DNA of 64,000 bases from Arion vulgaris. Lineage: Eukaryota > Mollusca > Gastropoda > Stylommatophora > Arionidae. A program made the position numbers and the translations under genes. This document shows, in pieces, positions 32,345 through 42,015 of this stretch. The stretch is from positions 58,310,616 through 58,374,615 of the forward strand of contig CM036756.1 of NCBI GenBank assembly GCA_020796225.1, read 5' to 3'. Position 1 is the stretch's first letter. The number at the start of each line of letters is the position of its first letter. The notes beneath the pieces were generated by a model that was given only the letters and a program-made list of their open reading frames with translations, did not search any database and was not told the DNA's origin.

Positions 32345-32815
32345 GGTGAATGGTGATGCTAGGAAAATATAGATCAGAATGCACGAGCATGCGTATTTCT
32401 AGTGACAACGCATGGACATTTAACAAGGCAGTGGAAAAGTATAGATGTGCTTCTGAAATAAGTATTGCAGAAGAGTCATCTGTATACCATTGACAAAAAA
32501 AGAACAAATAGATATATTCAGAAGGAACTCAAAATCAATGAAAACTAACTAATGCTACAAAATAATTATGAGAAACCTAAAGTATTTTGGATATATAAAA
32601 AGACACGAAGTATTGGAGAAGACCATTATGAGGCATTCTGGCAAAGAGTAGAAGAGGACTATCACAATGGAGATGGATTCCGATTGTAACTGATGATTTG
32701 AGCATGACAGCTGCAGAAGCGGGATATCTGGCTTATGAGAGATATAAATTCTGAAGGACTGTTAGAGTGGCATAGTTCTACTCAGGACAAGCTATTGGAT
32801 GTTTAGTAAGAAATC
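32345..32815 (+). mobile_element. LINE LD, C-terminal end, copy 3
   Basis: Compare 48226-48690. Fragments read YFGYIKRHEVLEKTIM and, in another frame, AAEAGYLAYERYKF. Ends with AGTTCTACTCAGGACAAGCT. Many stops. Confidence 0.78.
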
Positions 32816-32831
32816 AAGTTCATAACTAAAG

Positions 32832-33480
32832 AGTTGTTCTTCTTCTTCTTTGCGATCGCTTTTTGATGATTATACCGTTAGACGCGTTCTTATGATCTTC
32901 TTCTTCTTCGCGTTCGTTCTTTACGACCAATCTTAATCACTCTTTGTGATATGTTTGATCTTTGCCAAGAATGTGTATACGTTGCACATTCGTTTGGTTG
33001 CCCCTAAACGCATATATTTCTACACGTTTAGGACATGTGCATCCGATTTCAGCCAAACCTCCTTAGTCGCCTCTTACGACATGCGTGGCAGGTAACAGTG
33101 GTTCTATTCTTTGCACCCCAAATTTGGGCCCCGGTAACCACTCGGGCAGTTCTTATGATGAAATCGACTGTTGTCTGGAGCTCATCTCTAGTGCCATGTA
33201 GTTTTGAATGTAGTGTTGTGTTGTAGGGCCAGCATTCCTTTCTTGGGAGGACATACAGGAGACAGTCTTGCAGGACATGTTCTGTGGTTTGTTCAGCGGA
33301 GCCACAGGGGCACAGAGGGGTTGGGGACAATCGCAGCCTGTGTAGGTGTTTGTTCAGTCTGTTATGACCTATCCTGAGTCGGAAGATGATAGTCTGTCCT
33401 TGTCTGTCAAGTGTGTGGTAGTCATCGTTGGATGGCTTAGGTTCTTTTCTAATGTCCATGATAGCACTAAAGAGTTGTAA
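32832..33480 (-). mobile_element. LINE LK, zinc-knuckle C terminus, split by S5
   Basis: The minus strand reads LDRQGQTIIFRLRIGHNRLN, then CPCGSAEQTTEHVLQDC, the zinc-binding motif (CxC..H..C) at the end of Jockey/CR1-related LINE polymerases, then TTVDFIIRT. After the SINE the protein would finish RLTV and stop. The 3' UTR, GATCGCAAAGAAGAAGAAG, closely matches the S5 tail. The 136-codon frame at 33049-33459 is a chimera of LINE and SINE. Confidence 0.85.
32897..33148 (-). mobile_element. SINE S5, copy 3, nested in LINE LK, 11 bp TSD
   Basis: gttcttatgat at 32886-32896 and 33149-33159. Full-length and close to the copies at 49692 and 24615: core GTCGTAAGAGGCGACTAAGG, then ATGTGCATCCGATTTC in reverse. 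Inserted near the 3' end of a LINE that may be its own partner. Confidence 0.9.
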
Positions 33481-33569
33481 CTTATATAGTTCTCATATGA
33501 CTCTGGTGCATGAAAAGAGAGTAAACTTCTAACAAACACATACAGGTTTCCCTAGATGTGGGTTGATTG

Positions 33570-33775
33570 ATTGGAAATCGTGGCATATCCTTTACAGGAC
33601 TTCTCCATTCACCACAGTAAACGAGTCATCGATTTTCTAGGAACCACTTATACGTTCAGTAGTAAGCCATTGCTTTCTAAACTATGAGGTCTATTCTTAC
33701 CTTTCGTAAAAATCTGTTTGAACCAGAAACGCTTGATCGAGCTCACTACCGTTTAGGCTACAGACGCCCAGAGAG
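33570..33775 (-). mobile_element. SINE S3, copy 5
   Basis: Has GGCATATCCTTTACAGGACT at the tail side. About 40 bp around the ACGAATTTG..CCCACCGTGG region is deleted between AAAAATCTG and TTTGAACCAG. Confidence 0.78.
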
Positions 33776-34049
33776 ATGGGTGCTATTAAACATAAAACTT
33801 ATGTTATGCAATGGTTGTTAATTACGAACCAAAGGAAAGAACCAAGCACACACCAGCTTAAAGAGAGCTTAAAACAAGGTATTTGAGTTGGATAAGATGT
33901 ATGAGAATATTGAGAAGACCAAGTAACTTGTCTTGAGATGGAACCCACATGGAAAGAAAAAGAGAGAAAGGCCATACAACGTATGAAGAATAGAACTGAA
34001 AACGTATTTATGTAACGGGAATAATTTGGAACGTCTTTAAACAAGGGTT

Positions 34050-34242
34050 GCCCGCCTGCCCAGCGTGTTCGTAGCTCATTGGACAATGAATGACAAGCCC
34101 CCTGTGAGTGCGGTTCAATTCCGCGGGCTGGCAGAAAATCCACTGGTTCTCCAGATTAACGGTGGTCGTGGCACCAAACCGAAGGGTTACGATGTCCGTG
34201 GCACCGAGCCGAAGCGCTGAAAAGCTCAAGTGCTTCTGAATC
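34050..34242 (+). mobile_element. SINE S1, copy 3
   Basis: Head GCCCGCCTGCCCAGCGTGT, A-box region GTAGCTCATTGGAC, B box GGTTCAATTCC, two internal 28 bp units, ending CTTCTGAATC with no A tail, directly against LINE LG. Confidence 0.85.
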
Positions 34243-34630
34243 TCACACTATTTTTGTGCCAGGGCATGCAGGTGTAAGGGGGAATGAACGTGCGGATAAG
34301 CATGCAGGTATGGCTGCTGTCCAAAGCGGGCGAGCATTGGACCAGGCTGATATTATAAATTCCTTAAGGAGAGAGGGCGTGTACATGATTCACGTAATAG
34401 CGGCGAATCCACAACACTAACCAGACTGCAAGAACACAAAGTTAAGTGTGGTGTAGCTCGACAAGAACGCTATGCTGGCAGACAAAGAAGAATTTTAAAC
34501 CAACAAAGAACCGGTGTCGTTAGTAGCCACACGCTGATGGACATACTGAGGAGAGATCGGAGCACTTATGGACTAATTTGTTCGACGTGCAATGATGGTG
34601 ATCCGACGACTAAACTAAACTAAACACTAA
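34243..34630 (+). mobile_element. LINE LG, RNase H and C terminus, copy 1
   Basis: Reads FVPGHAGVRGNERADKHAG at about 34253, the C-terminal catalytic stretch of a LINE RNase H domain (H then D of the DEDD set), then in other frames RLQEHKVKCGVA and LNQQRTGVVSSHTLMDILRR, ending CSTCNDGDPTTKLN and a (AACTA)n tail. RNase H points to I/Jockey-side LINEs. Frameshifts near 34375 and 34430. Confidence 0.85.
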
Positions 34631-35006
34631 AAAATAAAACAAGGGTTGCACAAGCCTGAAAAGAAGGCCAAATTTTTGTTGAGGGCCATATATACTCCAC
34701 AGGGAGCAGATTAAGAATGTATTTGTTATGTATAAATTATTTGCAGCTAAAGTAGGGCTAGTATTTTAGGGGTAGTAAAATATATCTTGTTCATAGCTAG
34801 CGTATAATTTATTCCCAGTTACCGTATACTATTTTATAAAGTTAAAAACTAACATTATCGAGCGCTTATACTCACTTTATACACAGTACGTGTATGTGTG
34901 TTTATACTTAGTAGGTGTTTCACAATTTATCAACACTAGCAATAACAATTGGCAACTGAGAGAATGCGCGCGTATGAACGTGTGTACGTACGTACGTGCA
35001 GGACCG
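34631..35006. other. No gene recognised
   Basis: AT-rich, with ACGTACGT steps just before the next element. Confidence 0.4.
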
Positions 35007-35165
35007 TGCTGTGATGCAGAGAGGCGGATGCATCAGACAGAACCGTAAGGGGGCGGCATAAACAGCGAAATCAAAATTACAATTAAAGGTTATTTTATGA
35101 AAAAAATTTAAGGGCGGCATTTCGAATACTTGCATCATACTGAGAAATATACCACACGACCCTGC
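35007..35165. mobile_element. MITE-like M3, copy 2 (short form)
   Basis: Ends CAGGACCGTGCTG and, in reverse, CAGGGTCGTGTGG, which pair as imperfect inverted termini. The flanks cgtacgtg and cgtgcgta are a possible degraded 8 bp TSD. Interior GGGCGGCATTTCGAATACTT matches 6870-6890. Confidence 0.6.
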
Positions 35166-35175
35166 GTGCGTACAC

Positions 35176-35212
35176 GTGTGTGTGTGTGGTGTATGTGTAT
35201 GTGTGTGTGTGT
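35176..35212. repeat. (TG)n microsatellite
   Basis: Interrupted TG repeat with a TGTATG step. Gives the spurious His-Thr frames on the minus strand. Confidence 0.9.
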
Positions 35213-35269
35213 ATATAAGCACCTATCTCTTACATTATATATCAGATGTTGTAAACGACAATATGATTC

Positions 35270-35530
35270 TGCAACTTCAGTTAAAGAAAAAGTCAAAGAA
35301 GGAAAATTTTGATTGATTGGACATATACTCAAGAAACAACTGAATAACATAGCCAGACATGCGCTTTACTTAAGACCACAGGGGAAGAGAGTAGTTGGAA
35401 GGTCAAAGAATAATAATCTAAGATAAATATCAGCGGAAATCCGGTAGGAGGCTTAATGGCAGGGCAAAGAAAAACGTCCTAGAATAGAATTTGGTGGAGC
35501 GCAACATTGAGGCCCTATGTTTTCCTGGGA
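35270..35530 (+). mobile_element. LINE LI, C-terminal end, copy 2
   Basis: Reads LIGHILKKQLNNIARHALYL then RPQGKRVVGRSKNN, and later WWSATLRPYVFLG-like residues. GRS replaces GRP. Multiple stops. Confidence 0.75.
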
Positions 35531-35575
35531 TTATGAAGGTTTAGTAGTACAATAAGTTGTAGTAATAGTAGTAGG

Positions 35576-35820
35576 GTGGCGTCTGTGGATTAGAGGATAG
35601 TGATTCGATCTATTAACCCCGACGTTCTGAGTTCGAATCACGCTGCGGACAATTTGGTTGCAAATTGCTTCGAGTGGATTTTTACAAAAGGACGATGGCA
35701 CCACCCGTTCATAAAGCAATGGCAAACTACTGAACGTAATAATGCCTAGAAAAATCACAAACAGCGTTAAAAAGCTGGGGTTGATTCGCAAAGTCCTGTA
35801 AAGGATATGCATTTAACTTT
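35576..35820 (+). mobile_element. SINE S3, copy 6 (diverged)
   Basis: Plus orientation: head GGCGTCTGTGGATTAGAGGA, B box GAGTTCGAATCAC, TTTTTACAAAAGGACG, AAAGCAATGGCAAACTACTG, then AAGTCCTGTAAAGGATATG. The head differs more from the family than the body does. Confidence 0.78.
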
Positions 35821-35837
35821 TCAATAGTAGTAGTATG

Positions 35838-36090
35838 GGCGTCCATAGCTTAAACGGTGGTGAACTCGATCACAAGCCCAAGCGCTACTGGTTCAAACTC
35901 CGTGGTGGGCAATTTGGAAACAAATTTGTCCGCGTGGATTTATACGAGCGGTAAAAATAGAAACTGTTCAGAAAACAATGGCAAATACTAAACGTATAAG
36001 TAGTGTTTAGAAAAATAAACGACTCGTTTACTGTGGTTGTTGGCGAAGTAATGTAAATGAGATGCCACGATTTTTACTTTTTCATTAGTA
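35838..36090 (+). mobile_element. SINE S3, copy 7
   Basis: Head GGGCGTCCATAGCTTAAACG with A box TAGCTTAAACGGT and B box GGTTCAAACTCC, body in order, tail GATGCCACGATTTTTACTTT. The clearest plus-strand S3 here, 17 bp after copy 6 in the same direction. Confidence 0.85.
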
Positions 36091-36460
36091 GTAGCAGCAA
36101 TAAGATGGACCCTAAGGCAGCTGATGATTATGTGAGAATTCAATTTCATCTTCTAGTAGCCCCTATAAACCTTGTTTGATTCCAAATATATTGACTTTGT
36201 CTTTCTTTTCAATGAAACAGTAGGATAGAGAGGAAGCTCGTGCAAAATGGGCAAGGTACATTTCTCATATCAGTTGCCTAGACTAGACATAAAAGGAGAT
36301 GACACTTTATCCTTGCTTTAGGCTCGGACAAAACACGGAAAGCAAGTCATGATAGACTTAGGGATGAGTTGGAAGGCAAGAAAGACAGGCGCAAACTCAG
36401 AAGTTGTCACAGTAAAACACTTGCCAATTGACCGTCTATAAGACGAAAAAGATAATACGA

Positions 36461-36513
<53 letters not shown>
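36461..36513. repeat. (TA)n microsatellite
   Basis: Pure TA run of about 53 bp inside the inverted-repeat unit. Confidence 0.95.
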
Positions 36514-36516
<3 letters not shown>

Positions 36517-36517
<1 letters not shown>

Positions 36518-36660
36518 AGTTGTAGTAGTAGTAGTGGCAGCAGCAGTAGCAGCAGCAGTAGCAACAGCAGTAACAGTAGCAACAGCAGCAGCAGTAGCAG
36601 TAGTAGCAGCAGTAGTAGCAGCAGCAGCAGTAGCAGTAGTAGTAGTAGCAGTTGAAATAG
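36517..36660. repeat. (GTA/GCA)n triplet microsatellite
   Basis: Triplets AGT and AGC mixed over about 145 bp. Produces Leu-, Ala- and Thr-rich frames on all readings of both strands, none of which is a gene. Confidence 0.95.
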
Positions 36661-37202
36661 CAAAAGAAGCAGAATCCACCGATGCTAATTATTTTGTTAA
36701 TCCATTTTTTTTGACTACCTCAAATCGTTATTACACTCAGAAAAAAAGAACTGACTAATTTAAAATGTAGTTCTGCTTAGTTCAGTACAGTTCCGTTTTA
36801 CTAAACGTCAAAAACTATTTCATCACTGAGATTTCACTGAGATTAGTATATGACCACGCTTTCATTTATCTTATAAGTACAATACTTGACAATATATAGA
36901 ATACAGTAACACACATCATATGACCAAGGTCATGAACGCATATCTCACTCTGCTGTTGTGTTTCTCTTGTAGTTTCCAGGATGATTTTGACCACAATCTA
37001 ACTGAAATAAAGAAAAATAAATTACAATTATTATTAGATAAGAGCAAATAACGTCATTTCTGTTTACCTTAATCTTAAAAATATAAATATACATAAGACC
37101 TTTTGCGTCATTACAGACGATCAATTGGCTAGTGTTTTACTGTGACAACTTCTTGAGTGTGTGCTTTTCTCTTTTGCTTTTCAGTTCATCGTTAAGTCTC
37201 TT

Positions 37203-37454
37203 TTCTTCTTGTTCTTCAAACGCTCCATACGATCAGTTGTTAACCACTCTGTATGATTTGTATGTGATCTGTGCCTAAGAGCGATTGTACGTTGTGCCAG
37301 TTATGCGCCTAGAAGTAGGCCAGCACATCCGATTTCTGTGAAGCTTTTATTTACTAGGGTAGCTTCCATATGTACTATATCAGTGACATGCTTTTAGGTG
37401 GCAGTGGTACTATTCTTTGCTTCCATTGTGTGTCCCAGCACCACACGGGCGAAT
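37203..37454 (-). mobile_element. SINE S6, copy 7
   Basis: From TTCTTCTTGTTCTTCAAACG to CACCACACGGGCGAAT. The core CGACTTACGACATG region has a deletion (CAGTGACATGCTTTTAGG). Confidence 0.78.
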
Positions 37455-37494
37455 AAGATCATAAAATGAATAATTAACACTGTGTCATCAGAAT

Positions 37495-38072
37495 ATCATA
37501 TCTCCGATAGTGCAACATCTATTAGAGTTACAAGACAATAATACATATCCTCAACTATCCTCATCTCCTGGTCGACAAGCCATTCTAGTGACACTGCCAC
37601 TATTGATGCACAACAATTCCATTGTTTCAAGTGCAAGTTCGAGCTCTTCATTCTGTGTATTTGAGGAAATGTTTCCACGTGATGGACCTTCTGCGTTGAA
37701 ATCACTATAGAAAATAAAATTAATTCCATGATTTGTAATTTCAATCAAACACTTTGATTTCTGGGAAGTCCACTTTAGCACTACAGGCATAAACATTGAC
37801 CATCACAAACGGTTTCTCAAACTTTACTGTAGTGGCCAGAAGTTGCAATTTGTCAGTATCCCAAAGAGACATGTCTACTTCCTACACATCAATGCTACAC
37901 ATCAATGCTACACATCAATGCTACACATCAATGCTACACATCAACACAATTATTAGACTATATGTCTTCTGTTATAGAAATATTTTAAACCAGTCAAACG
38001 CAGCAAACCATCACCAAGTCGTATTTCCTGAAGAGCTACGATATCTGCTGTATACACAAGGGTTTCGAGAAT
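37495..38072 (-). mobile_element. LINE APE-type endonuclease fragment
   Basis: Minus strand: YTADIVALQEIRLGDG (start of the apurinic-type nuclease with the catalytic E of LQE), later FVMVNVYACSAKVDF, then DFNAEGPSRGNISSN (the GDFNA motif with G replaced) and LCINSGSVTRMACRPGDEDS. These are successive landmarks of the LINE endonuclease domain. A 13 bp tandem repeat interrupts it. This is the only endonuclease remnant seen in the window. Its LINE family is unknown, and several frames are needed. Confidence 0.8.
37883..37945. repeat. 13 bp tandem repeat, 4.5 copies
   Basis: Units TACACATCAATGC in a row, within the LINE endonuclease fragment. Identical units, so recent. Confidence 0.92.
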
Positions 38073-39274
38073 GATTGATTGATTGATATGATCATCATCA
38101 TTGCACTTCGGTGGTAACCATGTGTGCTCCGATCTCTTTCTTATACAGGAAGATCACAGCGGCAATGCCCAACTCCGTAGCACCGGCGAATGTCCCCGAT
38201 ATAATTTTGAAAGATAATGAAGATATTGTGTAGGAATTTATGTTCAGTATTTTCAAACGAATTTTCCCGGGCAGCGGCTTTCCAGCCTGCTCTTCTCGGT
38301 TTTGATCTGCCAATGTTTCTTTTACGTGCTCAAATTGAACATGGGACCGATTTTTTATTCTCCATCTCCTATAGAAACCCACAAACTAACGAGCAATCTT
38401 TGCACACTTGCAGAACAGGTTGGTCTCCAGATCAATTCTGCCAAGACCAAAATTATGGACCTCACAAACTCGACAGACAACATCGTAATAAATGGCCAAA
38501 CACTGGAGAAAGTTGAACATTTTACATATTTGGGTAGTAAAGTGTCAAACAACGGAGACACGATGAAAGAAATAAACTCTCGTATTGCTATAGCAGCTAT
38601 AGTGCCTTCACTAAATTAACGAATATCTGGCAATCTCAAGACCTTAGTATATGCACAAAAGTTAAATTATTTAGGTCATGTGTGATTCCTGTACTGACCT
38701 ACGGTTGTGAAAGTTGGAAATCAACAAAGAAAATTGATAAGAAACTGGACAGCTTTGAGAATAAATGTCTACGAAAATTATTAAAAGTAAAATGGAGTGA
38801 TTTCGTTTCTAACAACACAGTGAGAGATAGAACACACCAACAACACATATCAAATATTATAAGGAAACGAAGGTGGAAATATTTAGGTCATGTGCTTAGA
38901 TCAGACGAAAAGAGACTAAATCGACAAGTCCTTATGTGGTCACCAGTTGGGAAAAGAAAACGTGGAAGACCAAAGACCACTCTTCGAAGAACCATCCAAC
39001 AAGAAAGTAAACTATTGGGATGTAAAACCATACCAGATCTGCAACTGCTAGCAAAGAACCGTATCACATGGAGATCTAAAACCTCTGCCCTATGTGCCGC
39101 CTTTGGTACGAAAGGAACAAACTAACTAACTAACTATAGGACTAGAAACTCGATTTCACCTACACTGAGATAAGGGATCTCTGGAAAAATATCCCGATTG
39201 CTCCACGAGAGAGCGAACCGATGAACATTTCGAACGAAATGCGAGCACCTAACCTCTACGCCACAAAGAACCCC
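38073..39274 (-). mobile_element. SINE S2, copy 6, split by LINE LC
   Basis: The tail side (TGAT)n and body run to 38374, and the head side resumes at 39134 with CTATAGGACTAGAAACTCG and ends in the tRNA-like head CCTAACCTCTACGCCAC (reverse). Otherwise near-complete. Confidence 0.88.
38375..39133 (+). mobile_element. LINE LC, 5' truncated, nested in S2, 6 bp TSD
   Basis: ctatag at 38369-38374 and 39134-39139. Encodes the end of a LINE polymerase: LAEQVGLQINSAKTKIMDLT, VEHFTYLGSKVSNNGDT, then after one frameshift (about 38600) a 147-codon frame, 38682-39125, with LTYGCESWKSTKKIDKKLDS, FENKCLRKLLKVKWSDF, IIRKRRWKYLGHVLRSDEKR, GKRKRGRPKTTLRRTI and a stop. The tail is (AACT)n. One of the youngest LINE pieces here, since nearly the whole C terminus is open. 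Confidence 0.92.
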
Positions 39275-39754
39275 TTGGTTCGAGAATGATCCAGAGTTGA
39301 CTAAAACTCGTGCAAGTCCAGTACATAATGTGAATATTATTTATACCCAAACATATATATTTAAAACGTGTGCATCCTACGACTGTTTGCCGAATTTGAC
39401 TTGATCTACGCCCTCTTTTGTTCTGTGTTTATTCTTAATGTAGCGTCGGGCTTCATCCGCCATATTGTAACCAAACAACTCAAAACAAACCGTCACCACA
39501 CGTCGATAAAAAACACTATGGAAAACTCCAGCACAGATGTATGAGATCCGTAGCACCGGTGAAGATCCTCAATGAATTTACTTTTGATTCTTTTGGCATA
39601 ACTCCCTGCATTAAAGATATAAAATTAGCCATCCCCATAAACGAAATGGTTGTATCACAAAAAACAATACAATGGGACATTCGCGATTTTGAACCGGAAA
39701 TCATTTTGAGCGTCAACCTTGGTGATATTACTAGATCTAAACACTAAATGTGGA
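39275..39754. other. No gene recognised; possible S2 scrap
   Basis: Contains GAGATCCGTAGCACCGGTGA near 39542, which resembles a fragment of S2. The rest is unclassified. Confidence 0.4.
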
Positions 39755-39893
39755 GTAGACGGTGTTTAATTAACCAATACCGGACCAGAACTGCCAACCG
39801 TCACCTGCTGACGGAATACTGAAAATGAGATCGAGAACCATATGACCTTGTTCATTGTGCAAGGAGAATGAGCTAATGACTAACTAACCTTAA
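39755..39893 (+). mobile_element. LINE LG 3' end, copy 2
   Basis: Reads INQYRTRTANRHLLTEY then DREPYDLVHCARRM, aligning with the LG terminus at 34500-34620. Ends with ACTAACTAACC. Confidence 0.65.
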
Positions 39894-39972
39894 AAAGCAG
39901 CAAATAAAGGTGTGGACGATTACGTTGTTTTATATTGACCAACAACGCACGATATTTCCTAAGGTCAATACC

Positions 39973-40771
39973 GATATAATAGAAGGCTGTAGTAAAATTA
40001 TATAGCAATGGCGAAACACGTAAAAACAAAGTACTGTAGTTTTACACAGAACAAAAATAATAACAATACACAGTAACGTTTCTACCAAGAGGTATTTAAG
40101 GGGGGATTCGGGGTATGGGGATCATGAAGCTATTTTCGTTGTTTTCACATTAATGTAAAATCTGTATAACCATTCTGAAAGATTATGTCTTAGTAGAAAA
40201 AAATTGGTTTAAAAAAATGTCAAAGCGTTGCCATGGAAACAATACAAAATGGCCGCCAAAAAAAGAAAATTTTAAATCCCTAAGGCTTTGAATCTAATGA
40301 ATGTAAATGGATACTGTTTTCACTCTAAGGTGCGCAATTGTAATATCTAAAATATTACAAATGATTTTTAGGATATATTAAATATTTAATTTTTTATAAA
40401 TTATTTGGTAAAAATTCCCTCAAAATTCGGTGAAAAATAGCTGTTTTGGGGGGTGTTTACCCAAAAATTCATACTTTTTCATACATAGAATCCACCAGTA
40501 GTGGAGAGATATTCACTTATTATACGGCAGTCAAAACATATACAATACGTATTTCATATACTTCCGTTAGGGACTTTTTGTCTAATTGTATATGTTATGT
40601 ATGTTGTGTTATGTATGTTATGTTATGTTATGTATGTCGTATAAGAAGTAAGTTTCATCCCTTCTGGTGTATTCTTTGCTTGATAAAAGCCTTTTTATTA
40701 GAAATGTTGTTGTGTATTGTTATTGTTTTGGTAATTTGTAAAAGTGCATTGTTTTGTTTCTACGTGTTTCG
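39973..40771. mobile_element. PLE-derived inverted-terminus element 1, about 15 bp TSD
   Basis: Flanked by cctaaggtcaatacc (39958-39972) and cctatggtcaatacc (40772-40786), 14 of 15 equal. The left end reads outward as a PLE 3' terminus in reverse (AACACGTAAAAACAAAGTAC up to ACGTTTCTACCAAG at 40095). The right end (40672-40771) is the same terminus forward, with GCTTGATAAAAGCC and TTTCTACGTGTTTCG. A MITE M4 copy and AT-rich DNA lie between them. Confidence 0.72.
40098..40455. mobile_element. MITE M4, copy 1
   Basis: Starts TTAAGGGGGGATTCGGGG, then GAAGCTATTTTCGTTGTTTT, CCATGGAAACAATACAAAAT and GGCCGCC. The first 165 bp match the left arm of the copy at 47345, and the inner part matches that copy's right half in reverse. 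The right arm is not palindromic here. Confidence 0.65.
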
Positions 40772-40954
40772 CCTATGGTCAATACCACACGGTGGATAAT
40801 GTTGACAGGATCACGTTGGACGCCGTATTTGTTTCTCTGGCACTAACTTACCCGTTTCACTCCGTAATTATCTTTTACCTCTGTTGTATTTACTTCAGAA
40901 TGTATACTAAATTAGGCAGTGTACTGGCTTTGTGATATCTTTAAAAATACCATT

Positions 40955-41175
40955 GCCTGCCTGCCCAGCGCGTTCGTGGCCGTTGGACGACGGGGCAAGC
41001 CCCGGTTCAATTCCGCGGGCTGGCAGAAAAGCAACAGGTTCTCCAGGTTTACGGTGTTCAGGGCACCGAACCGAAGGGTTACGATGTTCATAGCACCAAG
41101 CCGAAGGGTTACGATGTCCATGGCACCGAGACGAAGAGCTGAAAGCTCAAGTGCTTCTGGATCGAAAAAGAAAAT
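40955..41175 (+). mobile_element. SINE S1, copy 4, three internal units
   Basis: Head GCCTGCCTGCCCAGCGCGT, short loop (deletion in the tRNA-like part), B box GGTTCAATTCC, and three 28 bp units (GGCACCGAACCGAAGGGTTA, then AGCACCAAGCCGAAGGGTTA, then GGCACCGAGACGAAG). This shows the internal repeat number varies among copies. Confidence 0.85.
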
Positions 41176-41179
41176 ACCA

Positions 41180-41460
41180 TGAGCCAGTATATTGGTCTGT
41201 GGTTAAGTGATTTAAGTTTTTGATTTCTGAAGGTCGGGGGTTTGAATCCGGACCGTTCCGTTCTGTTCACGAGGCCATTTTTTCAAAGACTCCTAGGGTT
41301 GTTGCGGGAGATAAAGAGTTTGTGCTGTGTGTAATACTCTCGGCGGCTAGCGTGCCATTTCAGCGAAGAGGGACCGAGCAATATGGGGTAAGCCACGGCG
41401 CAATGAAGTCAATCCAAAATTCTCAGAGCCTTCAGAAGGACAAATAGGTTAAAACTGGTT
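41180..41460 (+). mobile_element. SINE S8, copy 3
   Basis: Plus orientation: head with TCTGTGGTTAAGTGATTTAA, B box GGGTTTGAATCC, TCCTAGGGTTGTTGC, GCGAAGAGGGACCGAGCAAT, ending near AGAAGGACAAATAGG. Follows S1 with almost no gap. Confidence 0.72.
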
Positions 41461-41474
41461 CGACCTGTAAGTTG

Positions 41475-41560
41475 TTGAAAAAACAATACTCTAGCTGAGG
41501 ATTTCGAACCTGAGACCACACGTTTATGAAGCAAGTACACTAACCACTATGTTATTTCTG
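41475..41560 (-). mobile_element. tRNA-like SINE head S9
   Basis: In reverse it reads CATAGTGGTTAGTGTACTTG (A-box region) and CAGGTTCGAAATCC (B box) at normal tRNA spacing. No acceptor pairing is visible, so it is more likely a SINE head than a tRNA gene. The body is not identified. Confidence 0.55.
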
Positions 41561-41689
41561 TTGTCAAGTCAACAAAGTGATATGAGTTATTATTGTATTT
41601 GTTGTCAATAAATATCGATCGTATTCATATTCTGGCTTGTACCGTTGACAAAACGATCATTCATACTTCTCATAACCGTCCATGAGTTG

Positions 41690-42015
41690 TCGAGGCTCGT
41701 AAGGGGAGTAAAGAATAGTAACACTATTACAAGGCATGTCGTAAGAGGAGACTAAGGTAGGGACCTAGGAAGCTACCTAGTTAATAAAAAGCGTAGCAGA
41801 AATCGGATGTAATTGGCTACTTGTAGGCAAATAACTAGCACAACTGCAATCGTTCTTAGGCTCGGATCAATACAGATCACAAAGAGTGGTTAACAAATGG
41901 TCGATACAGAGCATAGGTTCACAACCTTGTTTGAATGAGCACACACTTTTTTGTGAATTATTCGATAGCACCCCTTTTGAGTATATTATATAGCGTTGGA
42001 AGAAGAAGAAGAAGC
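41690..42015 (+). mobile_element. SINE S6, copy 8, with a 70 bp inner insert
   Basis: S6 runs from TTGTCGAGGCTCGTAAGGGG to GTGGTTAACAAATGGTCGAT, then about 70 bp of foreign sequence beginning TAGGTTCACAACCTTGTTTG, then the GTTGGAAGAAGAAGAAGAAG tail. The insert's start resembles hAT-type ends (GTTCACAACCTT), but its other end is not clear. Confidence 0.72.

Larger units (their letters stand above)
36389..37162. mobile_element. 774 bp unit with 60 bp inverted ends
   Basis: AGAAGTTGTCACAGTAAAAC..GCCAATTGACCGTC at 36399-36436 recurs inverted at 37113-37153 with only a few mismatches, and weaker pairing extends the arms to 36389-36449 and 37101-37162. The inside holds a TA run, a triplet run and AT-rich DNA but no coding region. 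It could be a foldback/MITE-like element or an inverted duplication. No second copy and no TSD were found. Confidence 0.55.

Noticed and set aside
33049..33459. 136-codon minus-strand frame as one protein
   Set aside because: The first part is a LINE zinc-knuckle end and the last 35 codons are the inserted SINE S5.
35130..35350. His-Thr-rich frames as secreted peptides
   Set aside because: They arise from the (TG)n microsatellite.
36407..36758. Leu-, Ala-, Thr- or Val-rich open frames
   Set aside because: Translations of a triplet and TA microsatellite in several frames.
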